Virus record (IMG/VR): IMGVR_UViG_3300017917_005384
Span: 62,001-126,000 of that record
From: a virus
Length of the DNA: 64,000 bases
Strand: one strand, 5' to 3'
A program made the translations under genes and the position numbers. How positions within the stretch are numbered: position 1 is the stretch's first letter; each line of letters starts with the position of its first letter. A model generated the notes under the pieces. It saw only the letters and a program-made list of their open reading frames with translations. It was not told the origin of the DNA and did no database searches. Below are positions 52,518 to 60,231 of this stretch, one piece after another.

Positions 52518-53144
52518 ATGCCAATAACACTATTGAATACAAACGGAACAGGTAAAGTTACTTTAATAAATAATAATAATATAGGAAATATTATATTAAA
52601 TGTAGCAAGCAGTGTTACTTCTAGTTCTGAATTTTATTCTAATTTTGAATCTTATATCATAAATGGTGTAAGGCAAGCAACTACATATGACTTAGTTAGA
52701 ACTAATATATCAACAAATAGAAGATTAGTTGTAGCTGAAACGATAACTATAACTGGATTTAAATTTATAAGAATACCTCCTGATAACTGGTCATCCATAT
52801 CAGGATATACTGTTACTGGAACTTTATCTATAGTGTCAGGGACGGGAGCTACAATTGATGGTGGAGTTTCAAGTAAAAGTTTTAATACAAAATCAACAAT
52901 AGCTACTCCCTCCGTATCTGCACAAAGAGCAAATAATACATCACAGTATGATATATATGATGTAAGGCCAGTTAATAATACTACTACAACATTAACAGCC
53001 GGGCAATATACTATTACGTTATTTGGAACAGGAGCTAATATGGACATAGCTACTTTAACAAATTCTTTATTTCCTATTGATACAACTAAAAAAATATACC
53101 CTGCAAGTAATGTTTCAACTCATTTTGCCATGCAAGTTTTTTAA
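52518..53144 (+). CDS. Isolated structural-type protein in replication region
   Basis: A 208-aa beta-rich, Ser/Thr/Asn-rich protein (MPITLLNTNGTGKVTLINNN; TTTLTAGQYTITLFGTGANM) that resembles phage fibre or decoration proteins. An upstream in-frame ATG at 52485 lies in a terminator hairpin and one at 52512 overlaps the promoter box, so 52518 is preferred. Surrounded by nucleotide and replication genes but with its own late-type promoter, so probably made late. Confidence 0.55.
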   Translation: MPITLLNTNGTGKVTLINNNNIGNIILNVASSVTSSSEFYSNFESYIINGVRQATTYDLVRTNISTNRRLVVAETITITGFKFIRIPPDNWSSISGYTVTGTLSIVSGTGATIDGGVSSKSFNTKSTIATPSVSAQRANNTSQYDIYDVRPVNNTTTTLTAGQYTITLFGTGANMDIATLTNSLFPIDTTKKIYPASNVSTHFAMQVF

Positions 53145-53183
53145 TTTGATTTTGTCAAAACAATTTAATATATTAAAAAAGTT

Positions 53184-55760
53184 ATGTACCAAGCAATTTA
53201 TTATGATCGCTCTACTTATACTTATCATCTTCGTGATGATGAAAAAGGTTGGTTAGACTTTAAATACACTCCAGAATTATATCAAATAGTACCTAATGGT
53301 CCTTTAGAAACATTAGATGGTAAACGTGCTATTCCCGTTGAAAAATATAATTGGAAAGATACTTCATTATATGAACAAGATGTAGATAAATGTACTCGCG
53401 TATTAATTGACCTATATAAAGATGGTGATGATACTCCCAAACATCATAATATAGTTTATTTCGATATTGAGTGTGAAATTGGTGGAACACTAACTACTGA
53501 ATACATTAAGTCAGCTCCTATGAAAATGACTTCAGTAGCAGTGTATGATAATACAACTCAAAAATATTACTGTTTAATTCTAGATGAAAAACAACAAATT
53601 AAACCAGTAAATGGAGATAAGGAAATTAGACCATATAAGACAGAAGCGGAAATGCTATCTGCTTTTCTTGATTTATGGGAAGAATTAGACCCAACTATCA
53701 TTACAGGATGGAATAGTGGGTTCTTCGATATACCTTACATGTATTATAGATTATGTAATGTGTTAGGTAGAACACAAGCAGAACGTTTATCTCCTCTTCG
53801 TAAATTTAATTTTACCGAATGGGATCAATCACAACCAATAGAAATAGGTGGTATAAATCATTTAGATTACATGTTGCTGTTTAAGAAATATGTAATGAAA
53901 CAAGAACCATCTTACCGTTTAGGTGATATCGGTGAAAAATATGTTAAGTTAGGTAAGATAGAATATGATGGTTCGTTAGATACATTATTTAAAAACGATA
54001 TAAAAACGTTTATAGAATATAACTTGCGAGATGTAGAAATTATTATTGAGTTAGAAAAGAAACTAAAATTTATTGATCTAACAGTTGCTATTTGTCACTT
54101 ATGTCATGTGCCTTATGAACAAATATACCAATCAACTGTATTGAATGATGGAGCTATATTAACATATCTTAAACGCCAAAATATAGTTTCACCTAATAAA
54201 CCAACCACTTATAACCCAGCCTTAAAAGAACGTACAGAAAATGATTATGCTGGAGGTTATCTTAAAGATCCAATACCGGGGCTATATCAATGGGTTATTG
54301 ATTTAGATTTTACTTCACTATATCCTTCAATTATACGTTCACTCAATATTGGTATTGAAACCTTTATAGGTAGAGTAGTTAATAACGGTAAATATGATAA
54401 TCAGTGGACATATAATGAAATGAAAAATATGGATCCAAATGATTTAGTAACAATTGAAAAATTAAATGAAGATTATACTACATCTAGAACACAAGTACAT
54501 ATTGGTAAATTAGTTAAATTAATTGAAAATAATAATTGGATTACTGCAGCATCTGGTGCTATATTTCGAACAGATAAATCATCTGTAGTATGTGAAGTAT
54601 TAACTGATTGGTTTAATAAACGTGTTGAATATAAAAGTCTAATGAAAAAAGCATATAAAGCTGGTGATAAAGTTAAAGGCGAATTTTATGATAGACGACA
54701 ACATGCGTATAAAATTAAATTAAATGACGTTTATGGTTGCTATGCTATTAATGGTTGGAGATATACAGACGGTCATAAAATAATATCATCTGCTATTACA
54801 CTTACGGGCCAACGTTTGCTACAAGAAAGTATAGCTAATATGAATAAACATATAAACAAATTATTAAACACTAAAGATAAAGACTACATTATCACATCAG
54901 ATACTGATTCATTGTTCATTCAAGTAAAAGACATATTAATAGCTAGAGGAGTTGATTTAACTAATAAAAAAGAATGCGTTAAAACAACACTAGAAATAGC
55001 ATCAGAATTACAAAAAGTAGCTAATGAATTTATAGGTCAATTTGCAATGAATTCACTTCATATTCCTCATAATCGTCAACATTATTTTGAATTAAAACAA
55101 GAAGTAGTAATTGAAAGAAGTTACCATTCAGGTAAACGTCGATATGCTATGATGATTGTGAATAAAGAAGGAGTTGATACTGAAGAGATGATTATGATGG
55201 GATTAGATTTGATGAAATCAAATATGCCCCCTTTGTATAAAAACTTTGGACAAAATCTATTAGTAGAAATAATGTCCGGTAAATCTAAAGCAGAAATTGA
55301 TAAACAAATAATAGATTTTAAATTATTATTAAATAATATAGATTGGACAGAATTAGCCAAACCAACAGGAGTTAAACAAATAAATTCATACATTGCTAAA
55401 CGCCCAGCACCTGGTGAAATATTTAGTGAATTTAAATTAAAAGCACCAGTCAATACTAAAGCAGCAGTATATTATAATGATTTACTCAAATTTAAAAAAC
55501 TTGATAAAAAATATTCAATGTTTACAGAAGGTAGTAAAATGAAATATGTTTCATTAAAGCCTAATCCTTACAACATTGACGTATTAGGATTTACAGGGTA
55601 CGAAGACCCAGAGTATATTAAAGAATTTATTGAAAAATATATAGATAGAGACGAAGCCTTTAATTCAATATTGCTAAATAAATTACAAGGTATGTATGAA
55701 GATATAGGATGGGAATTTCCAGTATTGAATGCAAAAATAAACAAATTTTTTCGGTTTTGA
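53184..55760 (+). CDS. 43: Family B DNA polymerase, T4 gp43-like
   Basis: Replicative polymerase with proofreading. Exo I D94/E96 (YFDIECE), Exo II in ITGWNSGFFDIPYM, then polymerase motif A DLDFTSLYPSIIRS, motif B KIKLNDVYGCYAINGW and motif C ITSDTDSLFI. 858 aa, close to T4 gp43 (898). The C-terminus ends NKFFRF, likely the clamp-binding tail as in T4. The start context (AAAAAAGTTATG) and an upstream TTTGTCAAAA string are shared with the clamp loader gene. Confidence 0.95.
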   Translation: MYQAIYYDRSTYTYHLRDDEKGWLDFKYTPELYQIVPNGPLETLDGKRAIPVEKYNWKDTSLYEQDVDKCTRVLIDLYKDGDDTPKHHNIVYFDIECEIGGTLTTEYIKSAPMKMTSVAVYDNTTQKYYCLILDEKQQIKPVNGDKEIRPYKTEAEMLSAFLDLWEELDPTIITGWNSGFFDIPYMYYRLCNVLGRTQAERLSPLRKFNFTEWDQSQPIEIGGINHLDYMLLFKKYVMKQEPSYRLGDIGEKYVKLGKIEYDGSLDTLFKNDIKTFIEYNLRDVEIIIELEKKLKFIDLTVAICHLCHVPYEQIYQSTVLNDGAILTYLKRQNIVSPNKPTTYNPALKERTENDYAGGYLKDPIPGLYQWVIDLDFTSLYPSIIRSLNIGIETFIGRVVNNGKYDNQWTYNEMKNMDPNDLVTIEKLNEDYTTSRTQVHIGKLVKLIENNNWITAASGAIFRTDKSSVVCEVLTDWFNKRVEYKSLMKKAYKAGDKVKGEFYDRRQHAYKIKLNDVYGCYAINGWRYTDGHKIISSAITLTGQRLLQESIANMNKHINKLLNTKDKDYIITSDTDSLFIQVKDILIARGVDLTNKKECVKTTLEIASELQKVANEFIGQFAMNSLHIPHNRQHYFELKQEVVIERSYHSGKRRYAMMIVNKEGVDTEEMIMMGLDLMKSNMPPLYKNFGQNLLVEIMSGKSKAEIDKQIIDFKLLLNNIDWTELAKPTGVKQINSYIAKRPAPGEIFSEFKLKAPVNTKAAVYYNDLLKFKKLDKKYSMFTEGSKMKYVSLKPNPYNIDVLGFTGYEDPEYIKEFIEKYIDRDEAFNSILLNKLQGMYEDIGWEFPVLNAKINKFFRF

Positions 55761-55790
55761 TGGTTATTTAATATATGGCGAGAAAAATAA

Positions 55791-55798
55791 ATATTTAT
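55791..55798 (+). promoter_or_regulatory. Putative late promoter box ATATTTAT
   Basis: Inside the palindrome ATAAATATTTAT, ending 4 nt before the ATG at 55803. Confidence 0.5.
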
Positions 55799-55802
55799 AA
55801 CC

Positions 55803-56348
55803 ATGATTAAATTAATAGATATACTAAAAGAAAATAAAAGAAACATTTATTTAACAATGTATGCTCTTTTTACTGAAAAAAACGGCAGTTGGAAAACAGA
55901 AAATGATTGGTCTTTTAACCCCACATTTAAAACACAAGGTTTAATAGCAACATATGGAAAAGGAGCTAATGGGCAAAGTTGGGGTAAACCATCAATTTTA
56001 TGTACAGAATATAATGGAGAAAATCCATTTGAAGGATCACATTCTGGTTGGAAATATGCTATTATTTTTAAAAAAAATATTGATGAAATTTATATAGATG
56101 ATGAAATTTTTTATTATGGAGATTATCCTTCTGAAGAACAAGAGAAAGAAGCAATAGAATATATATATAAAACAACAGATAATAAACAAGATGTTTCTTT
56201 AGGTGTATTACATACTAAATTTGGATCTATTATAATTCAAGATAATTTTCCACAAGGAAATTATGTTTTAAATATAAAACCTAATGAGATAATCAAAATT
56301 GTTAAAGGAGAAGGAAATATAAAAATAAAGTTTGGTAAGTCAAATTAA
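55803..56348 (+). CDS. Putative packaged protein with capsid-targeting-like leader
   Basis: A 181-aa protein starting MIKLIDILKE-NKR, nearly the same leader as the gene at 44252 although the bodies are unrelated. Cleavage after L-K-E would be at residue 10. The body is a mixed beta domain (FKTQGLIATYGKGANGQSWG; YAIIFKKNIDEIYIDDEIFY) that I do not recognise. It lies between DNA polymerase and sliding clamp genes but carries its own late-type box, so expression is probably late and the location accidental. Confidence 0.55.
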   Translation: MIKLIDILKENKRNIYLTMYALFTEKNGSWKTENDWSFNPTFKTQGLIATYGKGANGQSWGKPSILCTEYNGENPFEGSHSGWKYAIIFKKNIDEIYIDDEIFYYGDYPSEEQEKEAIEYIYKTTDNKQDVSLGVLHTKFGSIIIQDNFPQGNYVLNIKPNEIIKIVKGEGNIKIKFGKSN

Positions 56349-56366
56349 AAAAATTAAATTTAAGTT

Positions 56367-57092
56367 ATGAAAAAATTATATTTCAAAGACGTTATTGAAA
56401 AATACCATCTTGGTGGTTTAGTAGAGCGTGTTAAAATCAATATTGTTGATAAAACACTTATTACTAAATTTATTTCAAGTCAAAAAAATCTAGTAGGTGT
56501 ACTTGAAGCTCCTAATATTGAATTAGATGATTGTGAATTTGGTATATATGATACAACTCAACTTCTTAAATTAATTAATATTACTGATAATTTCTTAATA
56601 TTGGGAATTGAAAAACGAGGTAATATAGCTAACAAACTTACTATCGCAGATAATGAATATAATTTAGAATACGCTTTAGCAGACATAATGCTAACACCAG
56701 CAGTACCAAATATCGATGAACCAAACTATCAAATGGTTGCTAATATCAGCTCAGAATTTATTAATAAATTTCTCAAAGCAGGTAAAGCACTAGGTACTGA
56801 TGTATTTACTATTGAACAATCTCGTGATGTAGATGATAATCAAGCTATTAAATTTACATTAGGTGGTACTGAAGGGCATACAAATAAAATTAACTTTACA
56901 TTACAAACAACATTATCTAGCATTCCCGGCCATGTTGTTAAATTTCCATTACAAGAATTTAGTGAAATATTAGCAGCTAATAAAACATTTAAATCAGGAA
57001 TGTTAAGTGTTAATGAAGAAGGGTTACTTAAAATCGACTTTGAAAATGAAGAAGGTGTTAAAGTAACATATTTATTAGTAGGTAAAGAATAA
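56367..57092 (+). CDS. 45: Sliding clamp, T4 gp45-like
   Basis: Trimeric processivity ring for the polymerase; in T4 also the mobile activator of late transcription. 241 aa (T4 gp45 228). Recognised by MKKLYFKDVI, NLVGVLEAPNIELDDCEFGIYDTTQLLKLI, LADIMLTPAVP and the C-terminal strands GLLKIDFENEEGVKVTYLL. Starts in the shared AAGTTATG context. If late genes here use gp45-dependent transcription, this gene also matters for the ATATTTAT promoters. Confidence 0.85.
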   Translation: MKKLYFKDVIEKYHLGGLVERVKINIVDKTLITKFISSQKNLVGVLEAPNIELDDCEFGIYDTTQLLKLINITDNFLILGIEKRGNIANKLTIADNEYNLEYALADIMLTPAVPNIDEPNYQMVANISSEFINKFLKAGKALGTDVFTIEQSRDVDDNQAIKFTLGGTEGHTNKINFTLQTTLSSIPGHVVKFPLQEFSEILAANKTFKSGMLSVNEEGLLKIDFENEEGVKVTYLLVGKE

Positions 57093-57101
57093 AATATAAG
57101 G

Positions 57102-57111
57102 TACGACAGGC
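57102..57111 (+). repeat. Inverted repeat, left of hsp20
   Basis: TACGACAGGC; its reverse complement is at 57609-57618, so the hsp20 gene is flanked by a 10-bp inverted repeat about 500 bp apart. Confidence 0.7.
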
Positions 57112-57162
57112 CTAGTTATATTAAATTAATTAACCGCTCACCTTAGGGGAGCATAAAAAAAC

Positions 57163-57169
57163 AGGAGGT
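57163..57169 (+). promoter_or_regulatory. Strong Shine-Dalgarno AGGAGGT before hsp20
   Basis: 5 nt before the hsp20 ATG; one of few strong sites in the window. A small imperfect hairpin (about 57136-57152) lies just upstream. Confidence 0.8.
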
Positions 57170-57174
57170 TTAAA

Positions 57175-57588
57175 ATGACACTTACAACACCGTGGACATA
57201 TAGTCACGATCCATTTGACATCGTTTGGAAAAATTTCTTTGACACTAATTCAAGTTTCAACACAATTCAACACAAAATCAACTACCCAGTTGATATCTAT
57301 GAAATAGAAAACGGGTTACGATTTGAACTTGCAGTAGTAGGTCTTGATAAAGAAGACATACAGATTCTAGTAGAATCAAATATATTAAGAGTAACACATG
57401 ATCGAAAAGAAGAACAAGAACGTACCTATCTTCAAAAAGGTATTGCTCGTCGTTCATTTGATTTAGCTTGGAAAGTAGCAGCTAAATTTGATTTAACTAA
57501 GCTAGAAGCTAAGTTAGATAAAGGACTGCTTATTATTGATATTCCTTATTCTGAATCAAAAGCACCAAAGCAAATTAAAATCAAATAA
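57175..57588 (+). CDS. Small heat shock protein, Hsp20
   Basis: A 137-aa alpha-crystallin-domain chaperone that holds unfolded proteins. The domain runs from YPVDIYEIENGLRFELAVVG through LRVTHDRKEE and FDLAWKVAAKFDLTKLEAKLDKGLLIIDIP, ending with an I-K-I motif for oligomer contacts. Preceded by a strong Shine-Dalgarno sequence and flanked by short inverted repeats, unlike neighbouring genes, which suggests an acquired cassette. First member of a chaperone island with GroES and GroEL. Confidence 0.88.
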   Translation: MTLTTPWTYSHDPFDIVWKNFFDTNSSFNTIQHKINYPVDIYEIENGLRFELAVVGLDKEDIQILVESNILRVTHDRKEEQERTYLQKGIARRSFDLAWKVAAKFDLTKLEAKLDKGLLIIDIPYSESKAPKQIKIK

Positions 57589-57608
57589 TAGATTTTGAAA
57601 TCTTAAAA

Positions 57609-57618
57609 GCCTGTCGTA
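57609..57618 (+). repeat. Inverted repeat, right of hsp20
   Basis: GCCTGTCGTA, the reverse complement of 57102-57111, 20 nt after the hsp20 stop. Confidence 0.7.
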
Positions 57619-57634
57619 TCTTATTATTATTGTT

Positions 57635-57832
57635 ATGAAAGAAACATTAGTTATTAAGCAAGAAGTTAAATGGGGAAGAAATGCTTACTTAAAGATAGAA
57701 GACGATAGAGTCATATTTGATACATCAGATGGAGAATATGGTCCTGTTGTATTTCACTTAGAAATATTAGATGAAGCACTTTTAACTCATAAAACAAAAT
57801 GCATTCAAAGTATCTTAGACAAAAATATTTAG
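57635..57832 (+). CDS. Small hypothetical protein (65 aa)
   Basis: MKETLVIKQEVKWGRNAYLK... a beta-rich protein (DDRVIFDTSDGEYGPVVFHL) with a short C-terminal helix. Unknown function. It lies between hsp20 and groES on the same transcript. Confidence 0.5.
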   Translation: MKETLVIKQEVKWGRNAYLKIEDDRVIFDTSDGEYGPVVFHLEILDEALLTHKTKCIQSILDKNI

Positions 57833-57852
57833 AACATTTAAAAACATTTTAT

Positions 57853-58143
57853 ATGAATATTAAACCGTTACATAACCATGTTGTTATTAAACAACAAGAT
57901 GAAACAGAAACAATGTATGGAAACATTATCATACCAGATGCTGGTAAAGAAAAACCTCTTATGGGTGAAGTAGTAGCAACAGGTCCTGGATTGATTAATA
58001 TTAATGGAGTTTTGATTCCTAATGAAGTACCAGTAGGTGCAGTTGTAGTATTTCCTGCATTTGGTGGACAACGCGTTACAATTAAAGGTGAAGAATATAT
58101 TGTAATGAAAGAACAAGATTTACTAGCCATAATTGAAGAATAA
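57853..58143 (+). CDS. groS: GroES-type co-chaperonin
   Basis: A 96-aa cpn10: LHNHVVIKQQDETETMYGNIIIP contains the mobile loop that binds GroEL, followed by GEVVATGPG and the EYIVMKEQDLLAII end. The start at 57853 gives a standard N-terminus (MNIKPLHNHV); an upstream in-frame ATG at 57799 lies in the previous gene. T4 uses its own co-chaperonin gp31 to fold capsid protein; here a canonical GroES is paired with a phage GroEL. Confidence 0.93.
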   Translation: MNIKPLHNHVVIKQQDETETMYGNIIIPDAGKEKPLMGEVVATGPGLININGVLIPNEVPVGAVVVFPAFGGQRVTIKGEEYIVMKEQDLLAIIEE

Positions 58144-58175
58144 ATTTTAAAAAAATTTCAGAATAATAATAAACT

Positions 58176-59807
58176 ATGAGTAAAATAATTAAATTTGATC
58201 GTGAAGCTAAAGAAAAACTTCAAGCCGGTATTGACAAAGTCAATAAAGCAGTTTCAGTAACAATGGGTCCATTTGGACGTAACGTGCTAATTGAAAAAGA
58301 ATATGGGCAAGTATCTAGTACTAAAGATGGTGTTAGTGTAGCCAAAACAATTGTATTAGAAGACCCAATTGAGAATATGGCAGCTACTGTTATTAAGCAA
58401 GCTGCTCAAAAAACTGTTGATGCTGCGGGTGATGGCACTACTACTTCAACTGTATTAGCATATGCTATCGCTTCTCAAGCATTACAAGCTACTGCTTATG
58501 CCTCAACTAATGCTACTCAAGTAAAACGTGGTATTGAAGAAGCTGTTAAAACAGTAGTTGCTGAACTAAAAGCAATGTCTACTCCTATTACTGATGAAAA
58601 GCAGATTAAACAAATTGCTACTTTATCTGCTAATGGAGATGAAGAAATTGGCAATTTAGTAGCCACAGCTATTGATAAAGTAGGAAGAGACGGAGTAGTT
58701 ACAGTTGAAGAATCTCGTACAGGTGAAACATCACTTGAAATAGTAGAAGGTATGCAATTTGATCGTGGTTATAAGTCACCTTATATGGTAACTGATAATA
58801 ACACAATGCAAGCTGTATTAAATGATCCTTTATTGTTGATTGTTGATGGTAAAATTACAACCGTAAAGGATTTACTTCCTATTCTTGAATCAGTATCTCA
58901 ACAAAACAAATCTTTATTCATTGTAGCTGAAGATATTGACGGTGAAGCGCTTGCTACACTTGTTGTAAATAAAATGAGAGGTATTTTAAAAGTAGCTGCT
59001 GTTAAAGCTCCTGATTTCGGAGAACGTAGAACACTTATCCTTGAAGATATTGCTACGCTTACTGGAGGTACAGTAGTATCAAATCAAAAAGGTATGCGTT
59101 TAGATAAATTCAACAAAGATTGGTTTGGTGAAGCGCGTACTATTACTGTAGGTAAAGAAACAACTACAATTGTTGATGGTAAAGGAGATGTTGATAAAAT
59201 TGAAGCACGCATTGTAGAATTAAAAGCACAAATTGATGCTTCTACTTCACCTTATGAAATTGAAAAACTGCAAGAACGTTTATCTAAGATGATTGGTGGT
59301 GTAGCTATCATCAATGTAGGTGGTGGTACTGAAATTGAAATGAAAGAAAAGAAAGATCGTCTTGATGATGCTTTACAAGCAACTAAAGCCGCTCTTGATG
59401 AAGGTATTTTACCTGGTGCTGGTGTAGCATTATTAAAAGCAAGAAATGCATTCCATGTGGGTGATCTTGATGGTAAAGATGATTTTAGTAAAGGAAAACA
59501 AATTGTATATCATGCTTGTAAAGCCCCATTTGATCAAATATTAAATAATGCCGGAGTTGACGCTACTAGATTTTACATGACATTAAATTCTTCTAATACA
59601 CCTAATCTAGTACCTAACATTACAGAAAATGAATTAACAGACGCTTATGATTCAGGTATTATTGACCCAACTAAAGTAGTACGTTCAGCACTTGAAAATG
59701 CAGCGGCGGCCGCTGTAACATTACTCATGACAGAATGTGTAATTCATGATAAACCAACAGATAAGAAAAAAGATAATCCTATGGATATGATGGAAGGAAT
59801 GATGTAA
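58176..59807 (+). CDS. groL: GroEL chaperonin
   Basis: A complete 543-aa chaperonin, rare in phages. ATP-binding elements VTMGPFGRNV and DGTTTSTVLA with the catalytic Asp (GDGTTT) are intact, as is DDALQATKAALDEGILPGAGVAL. Apical-domain hydrophobics appear present. The C-terminus is short, DNPMDMMEGMM, in place of the long GGM tail of bacterial GroEL. Sits 32 nt after groES. Probably folds the major capsid protein or other virion proteins without depending on the host chaperonin. Confidence 0.96.
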   Translation: MSKIIKFDREAKEKLQAGIDKVNKAVSVTMGPFGRNVLIEKEYGQVSSTKDGVSVAKTIVLEDPIENMAATVIKQAAQKTVDAAGDGTTTSTVLAYAIASQALQATAYASTNATQVKRGIEEAVKTVVAELKAMSTPITDEKQIKQIATLSANGDEEIGNLVATAIDKVGRDGVVTVEESRTGETSLEIVEGMQFDRGYKSPYMVTDNNTMQAVLNDPLLLIVDGKITTVKDLLPILESVSQQNKSLFIVAEDIDGEALATLVVNKMRGILKVAAVKAPDFGERRTLILEDIATLTGGTVVSNQKGMRLDKFNKDWFGEARTITVGKETTTIVDGKGDVDKIEARIVELKAQIDASTSPYEIEKLQERLSKMIGGVAIINVGGGTEIEMKEKKDRLDDALQATKAALDEGILPGAGVALLKARNAFHVGDLDGKDDFSKGKQIVYHACKAPFDQILNNAGVDATRFYMTLNSSNTPNLVPNITENELTDAYDSGIIDPTKVVRSALENAAAAAVTLLMTECVIHDKPTDKKKDNPMDMMEGMM

Positions 59808-59810
59808 TAA

Positions 59811-59818
59811 ATATTTAT
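59811..59818 (+). promoter_or_regulatory. Putative late promoter box ATATTTAT
   Basis: Starts 3 nt after the groEL stop and ends 19 nt before the structural-type gene at 59838. Confidence 0.5.
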
Positions 59819-59837
59819 CAATACAAATAATAACTAA

Positions 59838-60194
59838 ATGGCAACATATACCCCATCGCAGCTACAAGGATTAGGTTCACTTGGAGAAAATATAAATAGC
59901 GGTGTTACTAAAACATTTACTTTTAATAATAACGCTCCTACAACAAATTATTTTACTCTTGAAACTATACCTAACGCTAGTGGATTTTATGTTAGTGGCT
60001 CAACGCCACGAAACATAGAAGGTAGTTGGATAGTATCCGCTTCTATGCTTCCAGGATTCATAACATCTTCTTATGTAGCATCTGTTGTAGTTCCTCCTGG
60101 TAACTCATCATTAACTTTTACTCCTACAAATAATGTAGTTGGTGCTACATATTATTTAAAAGGAACAGGAAATTTAACTTTAACGATATCTTAA
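59838..60194 (+). CDS. Isolated structural-type protein (118 aa)
   Basis: A Ser/Thr/Asn/Gly-rich beta protein (SGVTKTFTFNNNAPTTNYF; STPRNIEGSWIVSASMLPGF; VVVPPGNSSLTFTPTNN) like small fibre or head-decoration proteins. Placed between groEL and clamp loader genes with its own late-type promoter box. Role in the virion is inferred. Confidence 0.55.
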   Translation: MATYTPSQLQGLGSLGENINSGVTKTFTFNNNAPTTNYFTLETIPNASGFYVSGSTPRNIEGSWIVSASMLPGFITSSYVASVVVPPGNSSLTFTPTNNVVGATYYLKGTGNLTLTIS

Positions 60195-60231
60195 ATTTGG
60201 ATTGTCAAAAAAGTTATTTTAAATTTAAGTT

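Noticed and set aside
57093-57174. RNA thermometer before hsp20
   Set aside because: A small imperfect hairpin exists, but no stretch clearly pairs with the AGGAGGT site, so there is no support for a ROSE or fourU element.
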